64,000 nucleotides of DNA from Clostridium sp. M62/1 (GCF_020736365.1 NZ_CP085988.1:3540001-3604000), one strand, 5' to 3'. Shown: positions 1 to 9,963, counted from the first letter of the stretch. The notes: generated from the letters alone by a model not told the origin. A program made the numbers and translations.

Positions 1-555
1 AATCTCATCTGTGCTGAACACACGGCCCGGATTGGAGGCTAACAGATAGAGAATGTCAAATTCGATCGGGGTGAGCTTAATCTCCTCGTCATACACGGTG
101 ACCTTGTGATTGTCCTTGTTGATGACAAGGCCCCTGATGGAAATCTCATTTTTCGCGCCCTGCAGCGCGCTGCTCTGCGGATTCAGCTGCGTGTAGCGGC
201 GCAGCTGGGATTTCACCCTGGCCGTCAGCTCCAGAGGGTTGAAGGGCTTTACCACATAGTCGTCGGCCCCTGTCCCCAGTCCCAGAATTTTGTCCAGATC
301 GGTGGAGCGCGCGCTCAGCATGATGATGGGGATATTGTTTGTTTCCCGGATCTTCCTGCACATTTCCAGGCCGTCCATTCCCGGCATCATAATATCCAGA
401 AGCACCAGGTGGATGTTCTCCCTGTCGAGAATGTCAAGACCCTCCTTTGCATTCTCCGCCTTAAAAACCCTGTATCCGTCGCTGACCAGATAGATCTCTA
501 CCAAATCTGCGATCTCCTTCTCGTCATCCACTACCAGTATATTAATTTCTGCCAT
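1..555 (-). CDS. OmpR/PhoB-family response regulator (partial, 3' end beyond window)
   Basis: This is the DNA-binding response regulator of a two-component system. The N-terminal receiver domain has the acidic pair at residues 10-11, the phospho-accepting Asp54 in LLDIMMPGMDG, and the conserved Lys103 in VVKPF. A winged-helix output domain starts near residue 130 and is cut by the window edge at LYLLASNPGRVFSTDEI, so about 50 residues are missing. ATG at 555 is preceded by GGGAGG. The domain type is OmpR/PhoB/VanR. Its place next to the polyphosphate genes would fit a phosphate or envelope regulator, but that is inference, since the partner kinase lies outside the window. Confidence 0.9.
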   Translation of the reverse strand, partial: MAEINILVVDDEKEIADLVEIYLVSDGYRVFKAENAKEGLDILDRENIHLVLLDIMMPGMDGLEMCRKIRETNNIPIIMLSARSTDLDKILGLGTGADDYVVKPFNPLELTARVKSQLRRYTQLNPQSSALQGAKNEISIRGLVINKDNHKVTVYDEEIKLTPIEFDILYLLASNPGRVFSTDEI

Positions 556-836
556 GAAAAAACCTCCCTTGTCTGTATGCTGAGCCTTCCGCGTCTTTCT
601 GCTCTCCCGCTTCCTCCGATCGCAGCCGACTTTAACAACAGTTTACCATAAGAGCGGAAAAATTGCTTTACTTTTCTCTTACATTTGAGCAAAGATGGCA
701 GACCCGCATCAGCTCCCCTCCCTCACGAGCGAGAAGCTTGCCTGCATTTCGCGCCGGCACGGCTTGGAGGCAGACATTTCCAGCGGAAAATCCGGCCTTA
801 CCTCTTCTTTCAGATGGGAAAAGTGGGAAAAGAAGG
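556..836. other. Intergenic region between ppk and the response regulator
   Basis: No convincing gene is visible on either strand. The short frames here lack ribosome sites and resemble no family I know. The stretch should hold the promoter of the leftward response-regulator gene, but I could not identify a clear -35/-10 pair. Confidence 0.5.
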
Positions 837-890
837 AAAGCCCGCCGCCAGACAGGCCCTGACTCTGGGCTGTGTCTGACGGCGGGCTTT
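837..890 (-). terminator. Rho-independent terminator after ppk
   Basis: An 11-bp perfect stem, AAAGCCCGCCG at 837-847 pairing with CGGCGGGCTTT at 880-890, encloses a second imperfect pairing. Pyrimidine-rich tails lie on both sides, so it could work in both directions. It lies 10 nt beyond the ppk stop codon. Confidence 0.8.
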
Positions 891-900
891 CTCTCTTTTA

Positions 901-3099
901 TTACTGCTCTCTCGGAATGAATACGCGTCTGTTGGCAGGATCCGCGGACTCCTCCACGGCCTTTGCGGCCTGAATGGCTTCCTCGCAGAACTGTTCCTGC
1001 GCATTGACCTTCTGGCGTCCCCTCAGAGATTTTCTGACGTAGGTTCCATCGGCCTGCAGAAGATAGGCCTTCACATTGTCTGCAAGCTGCACGTCCAGGA
1101 TATGGATCAGACGTTCCTTTAACCTCTCATCCTCCACCGGGAACAGGATCTCCACACGGCGGTCCAGATTCCTGGGCATCCAGTCTGCGCTTCCCATATA
1201 GACCTCCTGGTTTCCGCCGTTCTCAAACAGGAAGATGCGGCTGTGCTCCAGGAAATTGCCCACAATGGAGTGCACTTCGATATTCTCGCTGAGTCCCGGC
1301 ACTCCCGCCTTCAGGCAGCAGATTCCCCTGACAATCAGCTGGATCTTTACGCCTGCACAGGAGGCTTCGTAAAGATTTGCGATAATCTCCTTATCGCAGA
1401 GGGAATTCATCTTGGCTGCTATCCTGGCATGTCTTCCCTCCCTGGCAGACTTGATCTCTCTCTGGATCAGGCGCAGGAACTTACCCCGCAGCCAGAGAGG
1501 CGCCAGGGAGAGCTTGTTCCAGCCAAGAGGCTCCGAGTAGCCGGACAGCATATTGAACACGGCTGTGGCGTCCTCGCCGATCTGGCGGCTGCAGGTGAAG
1601 AGGCCGCAGTCTGTGTAGAGCTTGGCTGTGGAATCATTGTAGTTTCCCGTTCCCAGATGAACATAGCGGCGGATTCCGTCCTCTTCCTTTCTGACAACCA
1701 GCGTGATCTTGCTGTGGGTCTTGAGTCCCAGAAGGCCGTAGATAACATGGCAGCCGGCCTTCTCAAGCATTTTGGCCCAGTTAATATTATTCTCCTCGTC
1801 AAAGCGGGCCTTCAGCTCCACTAACACCGACACCTGCTTTCCATTGTCCGCAGCCTCGGCCAGGGCCGCAATGATCGGAGAATTTCCGCTGACCCGGTAG
1901 AGTGTCTGCTTGATGGCCAGAACCTCCGGATCTCTGGCCGCCTTCTTTATGAAGTTTACCACAGGCTCAAAGGTTTCAAAGGGATGGGTTAACAGGATGT
2001 CGCCCTTCCTGATGTTTGTGAAAATATCGTCGTCGTTCATCAGAGCCGGAACCGGCTGAGGCGTATAGCCGGGAGCCTTGAAGCGGTCGAATCCCGGAAG
2101 GCCGTATACCTTCATCAGCACAGTCAGATCCAGGGGCCCGCTGATCTCGTAGATCTCGTCGTTTGTCACCTTCAGCTCTTTTTTCAGAATCTTTAACAGC
2201 CTCTTGTCCGCCTTCTCCTCAATGTCCAGGCGGATGGCCTCTCCCCACTGGCGCTTCTTGAGCTGGCGCTCAATCTCCTTTAACAGATCCTCCGCCTCGT
2301 CCTCGTCAATGCTCAGATCCGCATTTCTCATGACGCGGAAGGGATGGGAGCAGATAATGTCATAGTTCAAAAACAGCTTCTCGATGTTCCTCTCAATCAC
2401 TTCCTCCAGGAAGATAATCGATGCCTGGCCCGGTGCATTTTTCCCTGTCTGTTCCTTTCCTGCACTCTCACTTTTCTCCTCATCATCCTTCTCTTCCATC
2501 TCCGGCGGGATAACCACCACGCGGGGAAGGCCGCTGGGAACACGCACCATGGCAAAGTCGATCTCCGAATCCCCCTTTTTCTTCTTCACCAGGGCGGCGA
2601 TATTCAAGGACTTGTTTCTGATAAGGGGAAACGGCCTTGAGGAGTCCACGGCCATGGGAGTCAGCACCGGGTAAACCATCTCCTCAAAATACCGGTCCAC
2701 AAAAGCAGCTTCCTGTTTTGTCAGGTTCTCATGGGAAGTGATCACCTTCAGGCCGTTCTGGCGCAGCGCAGGGAGAAGGGAGCGGTTATAGATCCGGTAC
2801 TGCTCCTCCACCAGCTCATGAGTTTTGATTCCGATGGCCGCAAGCTGCTCTGATGCAGTCATGCCGGCAATATCCGGTTTCGTATAGTTGGCGTGGATCA
2901 TATCCTTTAACGACGCCACTCGCACCATGAAAAATTCATCCAGGTTGGAGGCTGTAATACTTAAAAATTTCAGCCTGTCAAACAGAGGCGTAGACTTGTC
3001 CCTTGCCTCTCCCAGCACTCTGTAGTTAAAGTCCAGCCAGCTCAGTTCACGGTTTACATAATTTTTAGGATCCCAGAATTTCTCGTCATTTGCGGCCAT
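901..3099 (-). CDS. ppk: Polyphosphate kinase 1
   Basis: PPK1 reversibly polymerises the gamma-phosphate of ATP into inorganic polyphosphate. The 732-residue length is normal for PPK1. Visible hallmarks are the N-terminal NRELSWLDFNYRVL block, the autophosphorylated histidine at about residue 462 in LKTHSKITLV, the second phospholipase-D-like element YVHLGTGNYND, and the C-terminal RNLDRRVEILFPV. The start ATG at 3099 follows AAAAGGAGG with an 8-nt gap. Only 2 nt separate it from the stop of the upstream exopolyphosphatase gene, so synthesis and breakdown of polyphosphate are co-transcribed. An acidic/lysine-rich insert at about residues 205-225 looks like a surface loop. Confidence 0.97.
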   Translation of the reverse strand: MAANDEKFWDPKNYVNRELSWLDFNYRVLGEARDKSTPLFDRLKFLSITASNLDEFFMVRVASLKDMIHANYTKPDIAGMTASEQLAAIGIKTHELVEEQYRIYNRSLLPALRQNGLKVITSHENLTKQEAAFVDRYFEEMVYPVLTPMAVDSSRPFPLIRNKSLNIAALVKKKKGDSEIDFAMVRVPSGLPRVVVIPPEMEEKDDEEKSESAGKEQTGKNAPGQASIIFLEEVIERNIEKLFLNYDIICSHPFRVMRNADLSIDEDEAEDLLKEIERQLKKRQWGEAIRLDIEEKADKRLLKILKKELKVTNDEIYEISGPLDLTVLMKVYGLPGFDRFKAPGYTPQPVPALMNDDDIFTNIRKGDILLTHPFETFEPVVNFIKKAARDPEVLAIKQTLYRVSGNSPIIAALAEAADNGKQVSVLVELKARFDEENNINWAKMLEKAGCHVIYGLLGLKTHSKITLVVRKEEDGIRRYVHLGTGNYNDSTAKLYTDCGLFTCSRQIGEDATAVFNMLSGYSEPLGWNKLSLAPLWLRGKFLRLIQREIKSAREGRHARIAAKMNSLCDKEIIANLYEASCAGVKIQLIVRGICCLKAGVPGLSENIEVHSIVGNFLEHSRIFLFENGGNQEVYMGSADWMPRNLDRRVEILFPVEDERLKERLIHILDVQLADNVKAYLLQADGTYVRKSLRGRQKVNAQEQFCEEAIQAAKAVEESADPANRRVFIPREQ

Positions 3100-3101
3100 T
3101 G

Positions 3102-4667
3102 TTATACCCTCCTTTTATGTTTCAGCACTGGCTGAATTCCAAAAATTTCTTCAAAAAACTCTGCCGTATTATCGAAAGACGCCCGCTCCAGAATAATGGT
3201 TTCCTGGCAGGTGGCAGTAATCAGCAGCTTCCCGTCCTTCACAGCCAGAGACGCGCCGGCCAGCTTCTGCCTCTGGCTCTTGTCCAGGGCATTGGCCAGG
3301 CGCAGGATCGCAGTCAGCTTGGCAATCAGGATGGTTACAGCCCGCTTTGTCAGGCCCCTTCCCTCATACTGGGACAGATCCGACTCCAGATGTACCCCGT
3401 TGTAGGCAAATTCCTGATTGCAGTAGCGGACTACATTGGCCACAATCTCCCTCTCCAGATGGGAGATTCCGATGATCTCTGTGGCCATGATAATCTGGTA
3501 GGAGCTCTGGGTCTCCCTGCTGGAGCTGATAAACTTTCCGCAGTCATGGAGAATCGCCGCTATCCTCAGGAGAAGCCTCTCCCTCTCTCCCAGGCCGTGG
3601 TATTTTTTCGTCACATCGAAAAGCTCTGAGGCCATGCGGTCCACTTCCTGAATATGGGCTCCATGGCATTTATAGCGCTTTGCCATATTTCTGGCAGCCG
3701 ACAGAATATCCCCGTTAAAGTCATGGCGCAGCTTCACCAGCTTTTTCTCCTGGGCATACTCAGCCGCTATCCCATCGCAGAGGCTGACGCCGGGAATCCA
3801 TACGGTTTCAGCCCCTGTCATCTCCAGTACTCTTCCATAGATGATAGCGCTGGGCACAAGGATCGATGCGTACTCCCGGTCCACTCCGTAATAATCCTCA
3901 ATCTCCTCCGGCCTCATGGACAGCAGCCGATTGTAGAAGCTCCTGAACTGCTCAGCCGAAACACGGTCTGACTCCATATGGCGGATACCGCTCTTTGCCA
4001 TAAACAGGATGCTCTCGCCTGTGGCAATCAGGCATTTGATCTCCCGCTCCTTTAAGTAAATGCGCTTAAAGGGATAGAGCTCATTGTCCACGAGCTCCTC
4101 CATCACCGGAACCACCTCGCCTGCACTTAGATTCCAGCGGGAAATCATCTCCCTCATGCGCAGTCCCCCCAGAAAAATATTCTGGGTGGATACCAGCATA
4201 TCCTTGTCAAACAGGGAGATCTGCGTGCTTCCGAAGCCGACATCGATGATTGCCGTACCTTTCTGAACGGTTTTCTGGAAAGCCGCATCCTTGGACGCAA
4301 CCGCCTTATAGCTCATAAGCCTCAGTTCGGAATTGTTGATGGATTTGACAATCAGGCCTGTACGGACCTGAATCTGATCCAGCACAATCTGGCTGTTTTT
4401 CGCCTCCCTCATGGCGCTGGTGGCGTAGGCCCGGTACTCTGTGATCCGGTAGCTCTTCATGATCTCTGTAAAATTTCTCAGAACCTGGCACATCTCCTTA
4501 ACCAGGCCGTAGCCGATTTTTCCATCATTGTAAGTATCTTTTCCCAAAGCAAGGACGTGGCGCAGGTGATCTACCTCCCGGATGCCGAAGCTCTGGGAGA
4601 TCTCATAGATTCCCATCTCAAGCTCAAAGGAACCCACGTCGATTGCCGCAAACATTTTAATTGCCAT
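3102..4667 (-). CDS. ppx: Ppx/GppA-family exopolyphosphatase with C-terminal HD domain
   Basis: The enzyme hydrolyses terminal phosphates of polyphosphate and possibly pppGpp. The N-terminal half is the actin-like ASKHA fold, with the first phosphate loop in AAIDVGSFELEMGIYE and a second glycine-rich motif IIDVGFGSTQISLFD. The C-terminal third is an HD-type domain with AAILHDCGKFI. At 521 residues it matches two-domain bacterial Ppx. ATG 4667 follows GGAGG with a 6-nt gap and overlaps the upstream ATPase gene by 11 nt; ppk follows after 2 nt. The context supports Ppx over GppA activity, but the sequence cannot separate the two. Confidence 0.93.
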   Translation of the reverse strand: MAIKMFAAIDVGSFELEMGIYEISQSFGIREVDHLRHVLALGKDTYNDGKIGYGLVKEMCQVLRNFTEIMKSYRITEYRAYATSAMREAKNSQIVLDQIQVRTGLIVKSINNSELRLMSYKAVASKDAAFQKTVQKGTAIIDVGFGSTQISLFDKDMLVSTQNIFLGGLRMREMISRWNLSAGEVVPVMEELVDNELYPFKRIYLKEREIKCLIATGESILFMAKSGIRHMESDRVSAEQFRSFYNRLLSMRPEEIEDYYGVDREYASILVPSAIIYGRVLEMTGAETVWIPGVSLCDGIAAEYAQEKKLVKLRHDFNGDILSAARNMAKRYKCHGAHIQEVDRMASELFDVTKKYHGLGERERLLLRIAAILHDCGKFISSSRETQSSYQIIMATEIIGISHLEREIVANVVRYCNQEFAYNGVHLESDLSQYEGRGLTKRAVTILIAKLTAILRLANALDKSQRQKLAGASLAVKDGKLLITATCQETIILERASFDNTAEFFEEIFGIQPVLKHKRRV

Positions 4668-5970
4668 AGCTTCCCTCCTTATTGCTCATTCCTGTTCCCA
4701 GAAGGTGCGTGATGAACTGTGCCGCCGTCCTGCCCGACAGGCCGCCGTGGCTTAACTCCCACTGGTTTGCGAGGAGCAGGAGCTCCTCTCTCGGAATCTC
4801 TACATGGTATTTTTCAGCCAGAACGCTGACGATGTTCTGAAATTCTTTCTTGTCCGGTGCTCCGTAGTAGATGGTAACACCAAACCGGGCCACCAGGGAG
4901 AGCTTTTCCTGAACGGTGTCGTTTTTATGGAGATCGTCATCAAGCTCTCTCTTGTCGCTGAATTTCTCGCGAATCAGATGGCGGCGGTTTGAGGTGGCAT
5001 AGATCAGCACATTGTCCGGCTTTCTGCCAAGTCCGCCCTCGATCATGGCCTTCAGATATTTATATTCGATCTCGTACTCCTCAAAGGAGAGATCGTCCAT
5101 GTATACAATAAATTTATAGTTTCTGTCCTTGATCTGTTCCAGAATATCGGACAGGCATTGAAACTGGTGCTTGTAGACCTCAATCATGCGCAGGCCTCTG
5201 TCATAGTACTCATTGAGAATCGCCTTAATGCTCGAGGATTTTCCGGTGCCGCTGTCTCCAAAGAGAAGCACGTTGTTTGCCTCTCTCCCCTCGATGAAGG
5301 CCTCCGTATTTTCCACCAGCTTTTTCTTCTGCCGCTCATAGCCCACCAGATCTCTGAGGTACACATGCTCCACGCTGGTGATGGGCTCTATTGTCACATC
5401 GCCTTCCTCCCCGGTGACGCGGAATGCCTTGTTGAGTCCGAATTTTCCCACGCCGAATTCCCGGTAAAATTCAGCGGTCCTGCTTCGAAATTCCTCATCG
5501 CTTCCGGCCTTTCCCAGAGCCTTGGAGAGTTCCACAATCCGGCTGCGGATACGGCTGTTGAAACAGCGGCCTTTTTGGGAGCGGCCGCGGTAGCTGCCAA
5601 TCACTGCCCACAAGCCAAAATCCTCTCCCTCTTCGCTTCTCTGGTCAAGGAGCCTCAGATCATAGGAAAACAGCCGTCTGAATACAGCAAAATCGTAAAG
5701 TGCCAGTTCACTCAGGCTTCCTTTTGCCTCCCCCCGGATTTCACATGCCACACTGTAGGCATTTTCGTCAATGGCCAGGCAGAGAGCCAGAAAACAGTGC
5801 CACAGGTTTCCCTCAAACCCGTACGCATCAGCCAGCTCAATCAGGCTTCCTGCACACCAGGCGGACTCCTCTGTGAATCCTTCTCCTCTCTCTTCCTCCA
5901 GAAGGCTGCCCATCCGCTGGAACAGCTCTCCGTATTTTAAATTTCTGTATAGTATCAGACTGTTTCTCAT
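4657..5970 (-). CDS. DUF815-family AAA+ ATPase, first gene of the polyphosphate operon
   Basis: This is a putative AAA+ ATPase of unknown substrate. Residues about 1-190 are helical and unlike anything I recognise. The P-loop GDSGTGKSSSIKAIL begins near residue 240, and Walker B is FIVYMDDLSFEEYE. The remainder resembles DUF815 proteins. I chose ATG 5970 (protein begins MRNSLILYRN) because a GAGAGGAAG ribosome site lies just upstream; an in-frame extension to 6066 has no such signal. The overlap with ppx implies translational coupling, but a role in polyphosphate metabolism is inferred only from position. Confidence 0.85.
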   Translation of the reverse strand: MRNSLILYRNLKYGELFQRMGSLLEEERGEGFTEESAWCAGSLIELADAYGFEGNLWHCFLALCLAIDENAYSVACEIRGEAKGSLSELALYDFAVFRRLFSYDLRLLDQRSEEGEDFGLWAVIGSYRGRSQKGRCFNSRIRSRIVELSKALGKAGSDEEFRSRTAEFYREFGVGKFGLNKAFRVTGEEGDVTIEPITSVEHVYLRDLVGYERQKKKLVENTEAFIEGREANNVLLFGDSGTGKSSSIKAILNEYYDRGLRMIEVYKHQFQCLSDILEQIKDRNYKFIVYMDDLSFEEYEIEYKYLKAMIEGGLGRKPDNVLIYATSNRRHLIREKFSDKRELDDDLHKNDTVQEKLSLVARFGVTIYYGAPDKKEFQNIVSVLAEKYHVEIPREELLLLANQWELSHGGLSGRTAAQFITHLLGTGMSNKEGSYGN

Positions 5971-6248
5971 CCTGCTCTTCCTCTCCCTTCCCGGGCCTTT
6001 ACCTGATTTTTTCCGTCCATTTACCGGAATTTTACAAAACGAGGAGCCTCCCTCAGCCTGCATCATCCGGCAAAAATGCCTGCCTTGCTTCGGGCGCTCC
6101 TCGTCTCATCACCGGCCGTTTTTGCCGTCTGGTTCTATCTGATTCTATTTTCTCTAAAGCAGCTTCCTCATGGCCCCTCTCAGAGAGGCTAAGGGGACGC
6201 TTTCTGCGGTCTGGCTGCCGGCCGCAGAATCAGAATATGTAAACACTC

Positions 6249-7376
6249 TTAATAATTACCCAGTATCCTCATATGATTGGCCTCCCCGGCCACAGAACGC
6301 AGGGCATTAATCATATCAGGATCGTCCAGATTTCCCTCAATATCCACGAAGAACCGGTACTCCCAGTTTCTTCCCGGAATCGGGCGGGATTCAATCATCT
6401 GCATATTCAGATGGCTGAACGCAAAGTGATTCAGCATGTTATAGAGAGTGCCGCTCTCGTGGGGCAGCTCAAAGCAGATGCTCACCCGATTGGCCGCCTC
6501 CCGGTAAACGGGCTTTCTGGACAGAATCAGAAAGCGGGTGGTATTATTCTGACTGGAATTAATTCCCTCCGCCAGAATTTTAAGTCCATAGATCTTCGCT
6601 GCCTCGGCGCTGGCTACAGCAGCCTGGGTGCGGTCATTCTCATCCTTTACCCGCTTTGCCGCCACGGCATTGTTCTCCACGCTCACCTGCTTCCAGTCTC
6701 TTCTGGCATTCAGATACTCTGCCGACTGCATCAGGGCCTGGGGGTGGGCAGACACGGTCCGGATGTCGGAAAGCTCTGCGTCCCCGGTGCCTAACAGGCA
6801 GTGGCAGACCGGCACAAACACTTCTGCCACAATGTAATTCTCATACTTGAGAAGGAGATCATAATTGTCCGTCACAGCTCCTGCCGAGGAGTTCTCGATG
6901 GGAAGGACTGCATAGTCTGCATCGCCCTCATACACGGCCTTTGCTGCATCCTCGAACCGGCGCACATGGAACATGTCTGCTCCCTCCCCGAAATACCGGA
7001 GCACCGCTGCATGGCTGTAGGCTCCCTCCAGCCCCTGGTACACGACCCGGACGCCCTTCTTTTCAATGTCCTTCACCTTCTGAAACCCGAAATCCAGGGC
7101 CGTCTGTCCATTCTGCATCAGCCGGTACTGGTAGCGGCGGCTCAGCGTCATCATCTGCAGGAACAGTTCTCCCACCGCCTGCTTCATAAATTCTCCATCC
7201 GCCATGGCGGTGACAGTCTCTATCTTTTCTTTTTCCCTCTGGGGATCATAGACAGCCTTTCCTGTCTGTATCTTGAACTGGGCCACATCGGCGCAGAGCT
7301 TCATCCGCTCCTCAAACAGCCTGACGATCTCGCCGTCAATTTTGTCCAGCTTCTTCCTTATTTCCTGTAAGTCCAT
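6249..7376 (-). CDS. pheA: Bifunctional chorismate mutase / prephenate dehydratase (P-protein)
   Basis: The protein converts chorismate to prephenate and then to phenylpyruvate in phenylalanine synthesis. Residues 1-90 form an AroQ-type chorismate mutase (LQEIRKKLDKIDGEIVRLF). A prephenate dehydratase domain follows (VVYQGLEGAYSHAAVLRYFG, and LPIENSSAGAVTDNYDLL), then a C-terminal ACT domain with ESRPIPGRNWEYRFFVD, the site of phenylalanine feedback. The length of 375 residues is typical. The start is ATG 7376 after GGAG. It overlaps the end of plsC by about 41 nt, so the two form one transcript. Confidence 0.97.
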   Translation of the reverse strand: MDLQEIRKKLDKIDGEIVRLFEERMKLCADVAQFKIQTGKAVYDPQREKEKIETVTAMADGEFMKQAVGELFLQMMTLSRRYQYRLMQNGQTALDFGFQKVKDIEKKGVRVVYQGLEGAYSHAAVLRYFGEGADMFHVRRFEDAAKAVYEGDADYAVLPIENSSAGAVTDNYDLLLKYENYIVAEVFVPVCHCLLGTGDAELSDIRTVSAHPQALMQSAEYLNARRDWKQVSVENNAVAAKRVKDENDRTQAAVASAEAAKIYGLKILAEGINSSQNNTTRFLILSRKPVYREAANRVSICFELPHESGTLYNMLNHFAFSHLNMQMIESRPIPGRNWEYRFFVDIEGNLDDPDMINALRSVAGEANHMRILGNY

Positions 7377-8106
7377 GCTGCTCTCTCTCCAACATCTCAA
7401 GTATTCGCTCCCGCGTATAGGCTCCCGGGAATTTTCTCTGCTCCGGCGAAAGCTCCTTTACGATAAAGGGCTCCCCAAACTCAATGGTTACATGGGCCGG
7501 CCGGATAATCGGGATATGCTTCTCGAAAATATCGGCAGTTCCCGTAATAGCAACCGGGATAACGGGGCATCCCGATTTCTCGGCTATCTTCAGGCTTCCC
7601 TCCTTAAAGGGCAAAAGCTCTGTCTCCAACGCATTTCTGTTTCTCGTCCCCTCCGGGAAAATCCAGATGGAAACGCCTCTTTTGATCTTTTCGATTCCCT
7701 GAAGGATTGTCTTGAGTCCCTCTTTCACATTTTCCCTGTCCATGAACAGGCAGTTTACCTGCACCATCCACTGGGACAAGAACGGCCATTTTATCATTTC
7801 CTTCTTTGCGACAAAGCCGAGAAGGCCTGGCACCGTCGTATAGCCTACCAGGATGTCAAAATAGCTTCTGTGATTGCCCACATAGAGCACAGGACGGTCC
7901 GCCGGAATATTCTCAGCTCCCTTTACCGTAACCTTCACGCCGGACACCTTTAAAATCACAGAAAATGCCCGCTTTACGATGTTCAGGCTCTTCCACTCCG
8001 CTGTTTCCCAGTCCTTCTCTCCCAGCTTTTTTAAGCGGTAGAGGACGCCTGATGAGAACAGCAGAAAGCAGATCAGAAAGCCTGCAACCAGTATAAATCT
8101 AATCAT
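7336..8106 (-). CDS. plsC: 1-acyl-sn-glycerol-3-phosphate acyltransferase
   Basis: The enzyme acylates lysophosphatidic acid to phosphatidic acid at the inner membrane face. A single N-terminal transmembrane segment occupies residues 1-22. The HX4D catalytic motif is NHRSYFD, followed by the acceptor-binding IFPEGTRNRN and a VPVAITGT block. At 256 residues it has the usual size. ATG 8106 follows GAGGTGAAAAC, and a good vegetative promoter lies 24-52 nt upstream. The 3' end overlaps pheA, an arrangement with no obvious metabolic link. Confidence 0.94.
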   Translation of the reverse strand: MIRFILVAGFLICFLLFSSGVLYRLKKLGEKDWETAEWKSLNIVKRAFSVILKVSGVKVTVKGAENIPADRPVLYVGNHRSYFDILVGYTTVPGLLGFVAKKEMIKWPFLSQWMVQVNCLFMDRENVKEGLKTILQGIEKIKRGVSIWIFPEGTRNRNALETELLPFKEGSLKIAEKSGCPVIPVAITGTADIFEKHIPIIRPAHVTIEFGEPFIVKELSPEQRKFPGAYTRERILEMLEREQHGLTGNKEEAGQN

Positions 8107-8129
8107 GTTTTCACCTCTCTGTCTGTTCT

Positions 8130-8158
8130 ATTATATAGAAAGGAGGACTCAAATACAA
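8130..8158 (-). promoter_or_regulatory. SigmaA-type promoter for plsC-pheA
   Basis: On the minus strand TTGTAT (8158-8153) and TATAAT (8135-8130) are separated by exactly 17 nt, with plsC starting 24 nt downstream. Confidence 0.75.
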
Positions 8159-8330
8159 GTCAGAAATGTGTAAAATACTTGTTCAGAATCCTGTTTTACG
8201 GAATTTTCAGAAGGTTTTTAAAAAGAAATGAACATCCCTGCCGCAAATGACGTTTTATCAACAAGTCAGAGCAGCATTTCTGCACCGCCGCCAGTCCTTT
8301 GCTCCCTCTTCCCGTCTCCTTCTGCCGCCC

Positions 8331-9860
8331 CTACAAAAGAGGCGACAGCAGCCGGCTGCACTGCTCTTTAAAGCGCACAGTCAGGCTCCTGGACTGGTAG
8401 ATATCCATGGTCACCTCCCGGCACTGCTCCAGGTCTTTCTCAAAAATATCCTCCATCTCCCGGGTGGTCTGGCTGTTGTATATCACCGCATTGACCTCAA
8501 AGTTCAGCTCAAAGCTTCTGATGTCCATATTGGCCGTACCGTAGCAGCACACATTCCCGTCCACGCAGACGCCCTTGGCGTGAAGAAATCCGTTCTCATA
8601 GGTGTAGCACCTGGCCCCGGCCCGCAGCAGATCTCCCACGTAAGAATAGGTAGCCCAGTAGACGAAGGGGTGATCCGGCTTGCAGGGAATCATCAGTCTT
8701 ACATCCACTCCGGATCTGGCCGCTATCTGGAGAGCTGACAGCACCGCATCATCCGGCACAAAATAAGGCGTCTGGATATAGATATGCTTCTTTGCCTTAT
8801 GAAAAAGCTCCAGGTAATTATCCCTGATCTGCCGGTACATGGTATCGGGGCCGCTGGCAATGATCTGGACTCCCACCTCCGGTATGTGAACACAGGAGTA
8901 TTTTCCGGAATCCTCCCGCATCTGTTCCCGGTCCGTGGGAATATGGGGTTCAAAATATTCTGCATTCTTAAAGAGATTCTCCCCGGCCGCATAGTTCCAG
9001 TCCAGCGCAAAGCGGATCTGCAGCCCCAGCACAGCCTCCCCGCAGAATTTCAGGTGCGTATCTCTCCAATAGCCGAATTTCGGATCCTTAGACACATACT
9101 CACGGCCGATATTAAAGCCTCCCACATATCCATACCGCCCGTCTATGACAACAATCTTTCTGTGGTTTCTGTAGTTGACGCGCAGATTCAGCCGCCCGAG
9201 CACCGGCGGAAAGAAAATGCCCACCTGTACCCCTGCCCGCCTGAGCCTGTCCCACTGTTTTGCCGGCATAAAGCGGCCGCCCATTCCGTCTGCCAGAATC
9301 CGCACCTCCACTCCTTCCTCCGCCTTCCTCTCCAAAATCGGGGCAATGGAGCCGAACACTTCATCATTTTTGATAATATAATACTCGATGTGGATATATC
9401 GCCTGGCTGCCTCAAGCTCTCTCCTCAGATCGGCAAATTTTTCCTCACCGTCTGTAAAAATCCGAACCTGGTTGTTGGTGGTAAGCACGCTCCCCGAGGT
9501 GTCCAGGTTATAGAGCACAAGGGATTCATAATCTCCCGCCAGCTCTCCCAGCAGAGCCAGATTCCTGCTTTTAATATAGCCTTCCTGGATTCTGGCAGGC
9601 AGATTCAGCCGGTCCTCCACCTCCTTGATGCGGAACATCCGGCTTTTTTTGAAGTCCTGGCAGAACAGAAGATAAAAGATAATCCCGAACACAGGGATAA
9701 AATTGAGCGCCAGAAGCCAGGCCCAGACGGTCTTCGGATCTCTTCGCTGAAAAAATACGATGCCGACGGACAAAATCAGATTGACGAAAAAAATATGATC
9801 AGAAATCCAGACACACACAGCCTGGGCAGTTTCCCAGAAAATCTCTACCATGGCAGGCAC
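8331..9860 (-). CDS. cls: Cardiolipin synthase (phospholipase D family)
   Basis: The enzyme joins two phosphatidylglycerol molecules into cardiolipin and glycerol. Two transmembrane helices fill residues about 18-65. Two HKD active-site motifs follow: HRKIVVIDGRYGYVGGFN and HAKGVCVDGNVCCYGTANMD. The 509-residue length fits the family. The assigned start is GTG 9860, with GGAGG 11 nt away. An in-frame ATG lies three codons further in, but its distance to the ribosome site is too long. It ends 224 nt before plsC, another phospholipid gene. Confidence 0.95.
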   Translation of the reverse strand: MPAMVEIFWETAQAVCVWISDHIFFVNLILSVGIVFFQRRDPKTVWAWLLALNFIPVFGIIFYLLFCQDFKKSRMFRIKEVEDRLNLPARIQEGYIKSRNLALLGELAGDYESLVLYNLDTSGSVLTTNNQVRIFTDGEEKFADLRRELEAARRYIHIEYYIIKNDEVFGSIAPILERKAEEGVEVRILADGMGGRFMPAKQWDRLRRAGVQVGIFFPPVLGRLNLRVNYRNHRKIVVIDGRYGYVGGFNIGREYVSKDPKFGYWRDTHLKFCGEAVLGLQIRFALDWNYAAGENLFKNAEYFEPHIPTDREQMREDSGKYSCVHIPEVGVQIIASGPDTMYRQIRDNYLELFHKAKKHIYIQTPYFVPDDAVLSALQIAARSGVDVRLMIPCKPDHPFVYWATYSYVGDLLRAGARCYTYENGFLHAKGVCVDGNVCCYGTANMDIRSFELNFEVNAVIYNSQTTREMEDIFEKDLEQCREVTMDIYQSRSLTVRFKEQCSRLLSPLL

Positions 9861-9963
9861 GGCTCAGAACACCTCCTCCCAGACGCCAAAAGGGAAATTG
9901 GACTATTCTATCAGAATATGCGGCTGTCCATCCCCTCAGGGACGTTTCACAAAGTGTTTCCTG

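Noticed and set aside
106..651. 181-codon plus-strand frame
   Set aside because: It is antisense to the response regulator, whose motifs are clear; no ribosome site.
5158..5940. 260-codon plus-strand frame
   Set aside because: Lies opposite the DUF815 ATPase with its intact Walker motifs.
6140..6240. TTCTGCGG/CCGCAGAA hairpin after pheA as a terminator
   Set aside because: The stem is only 8 bp and has no T run on the minus strand, so evidence is too weak.
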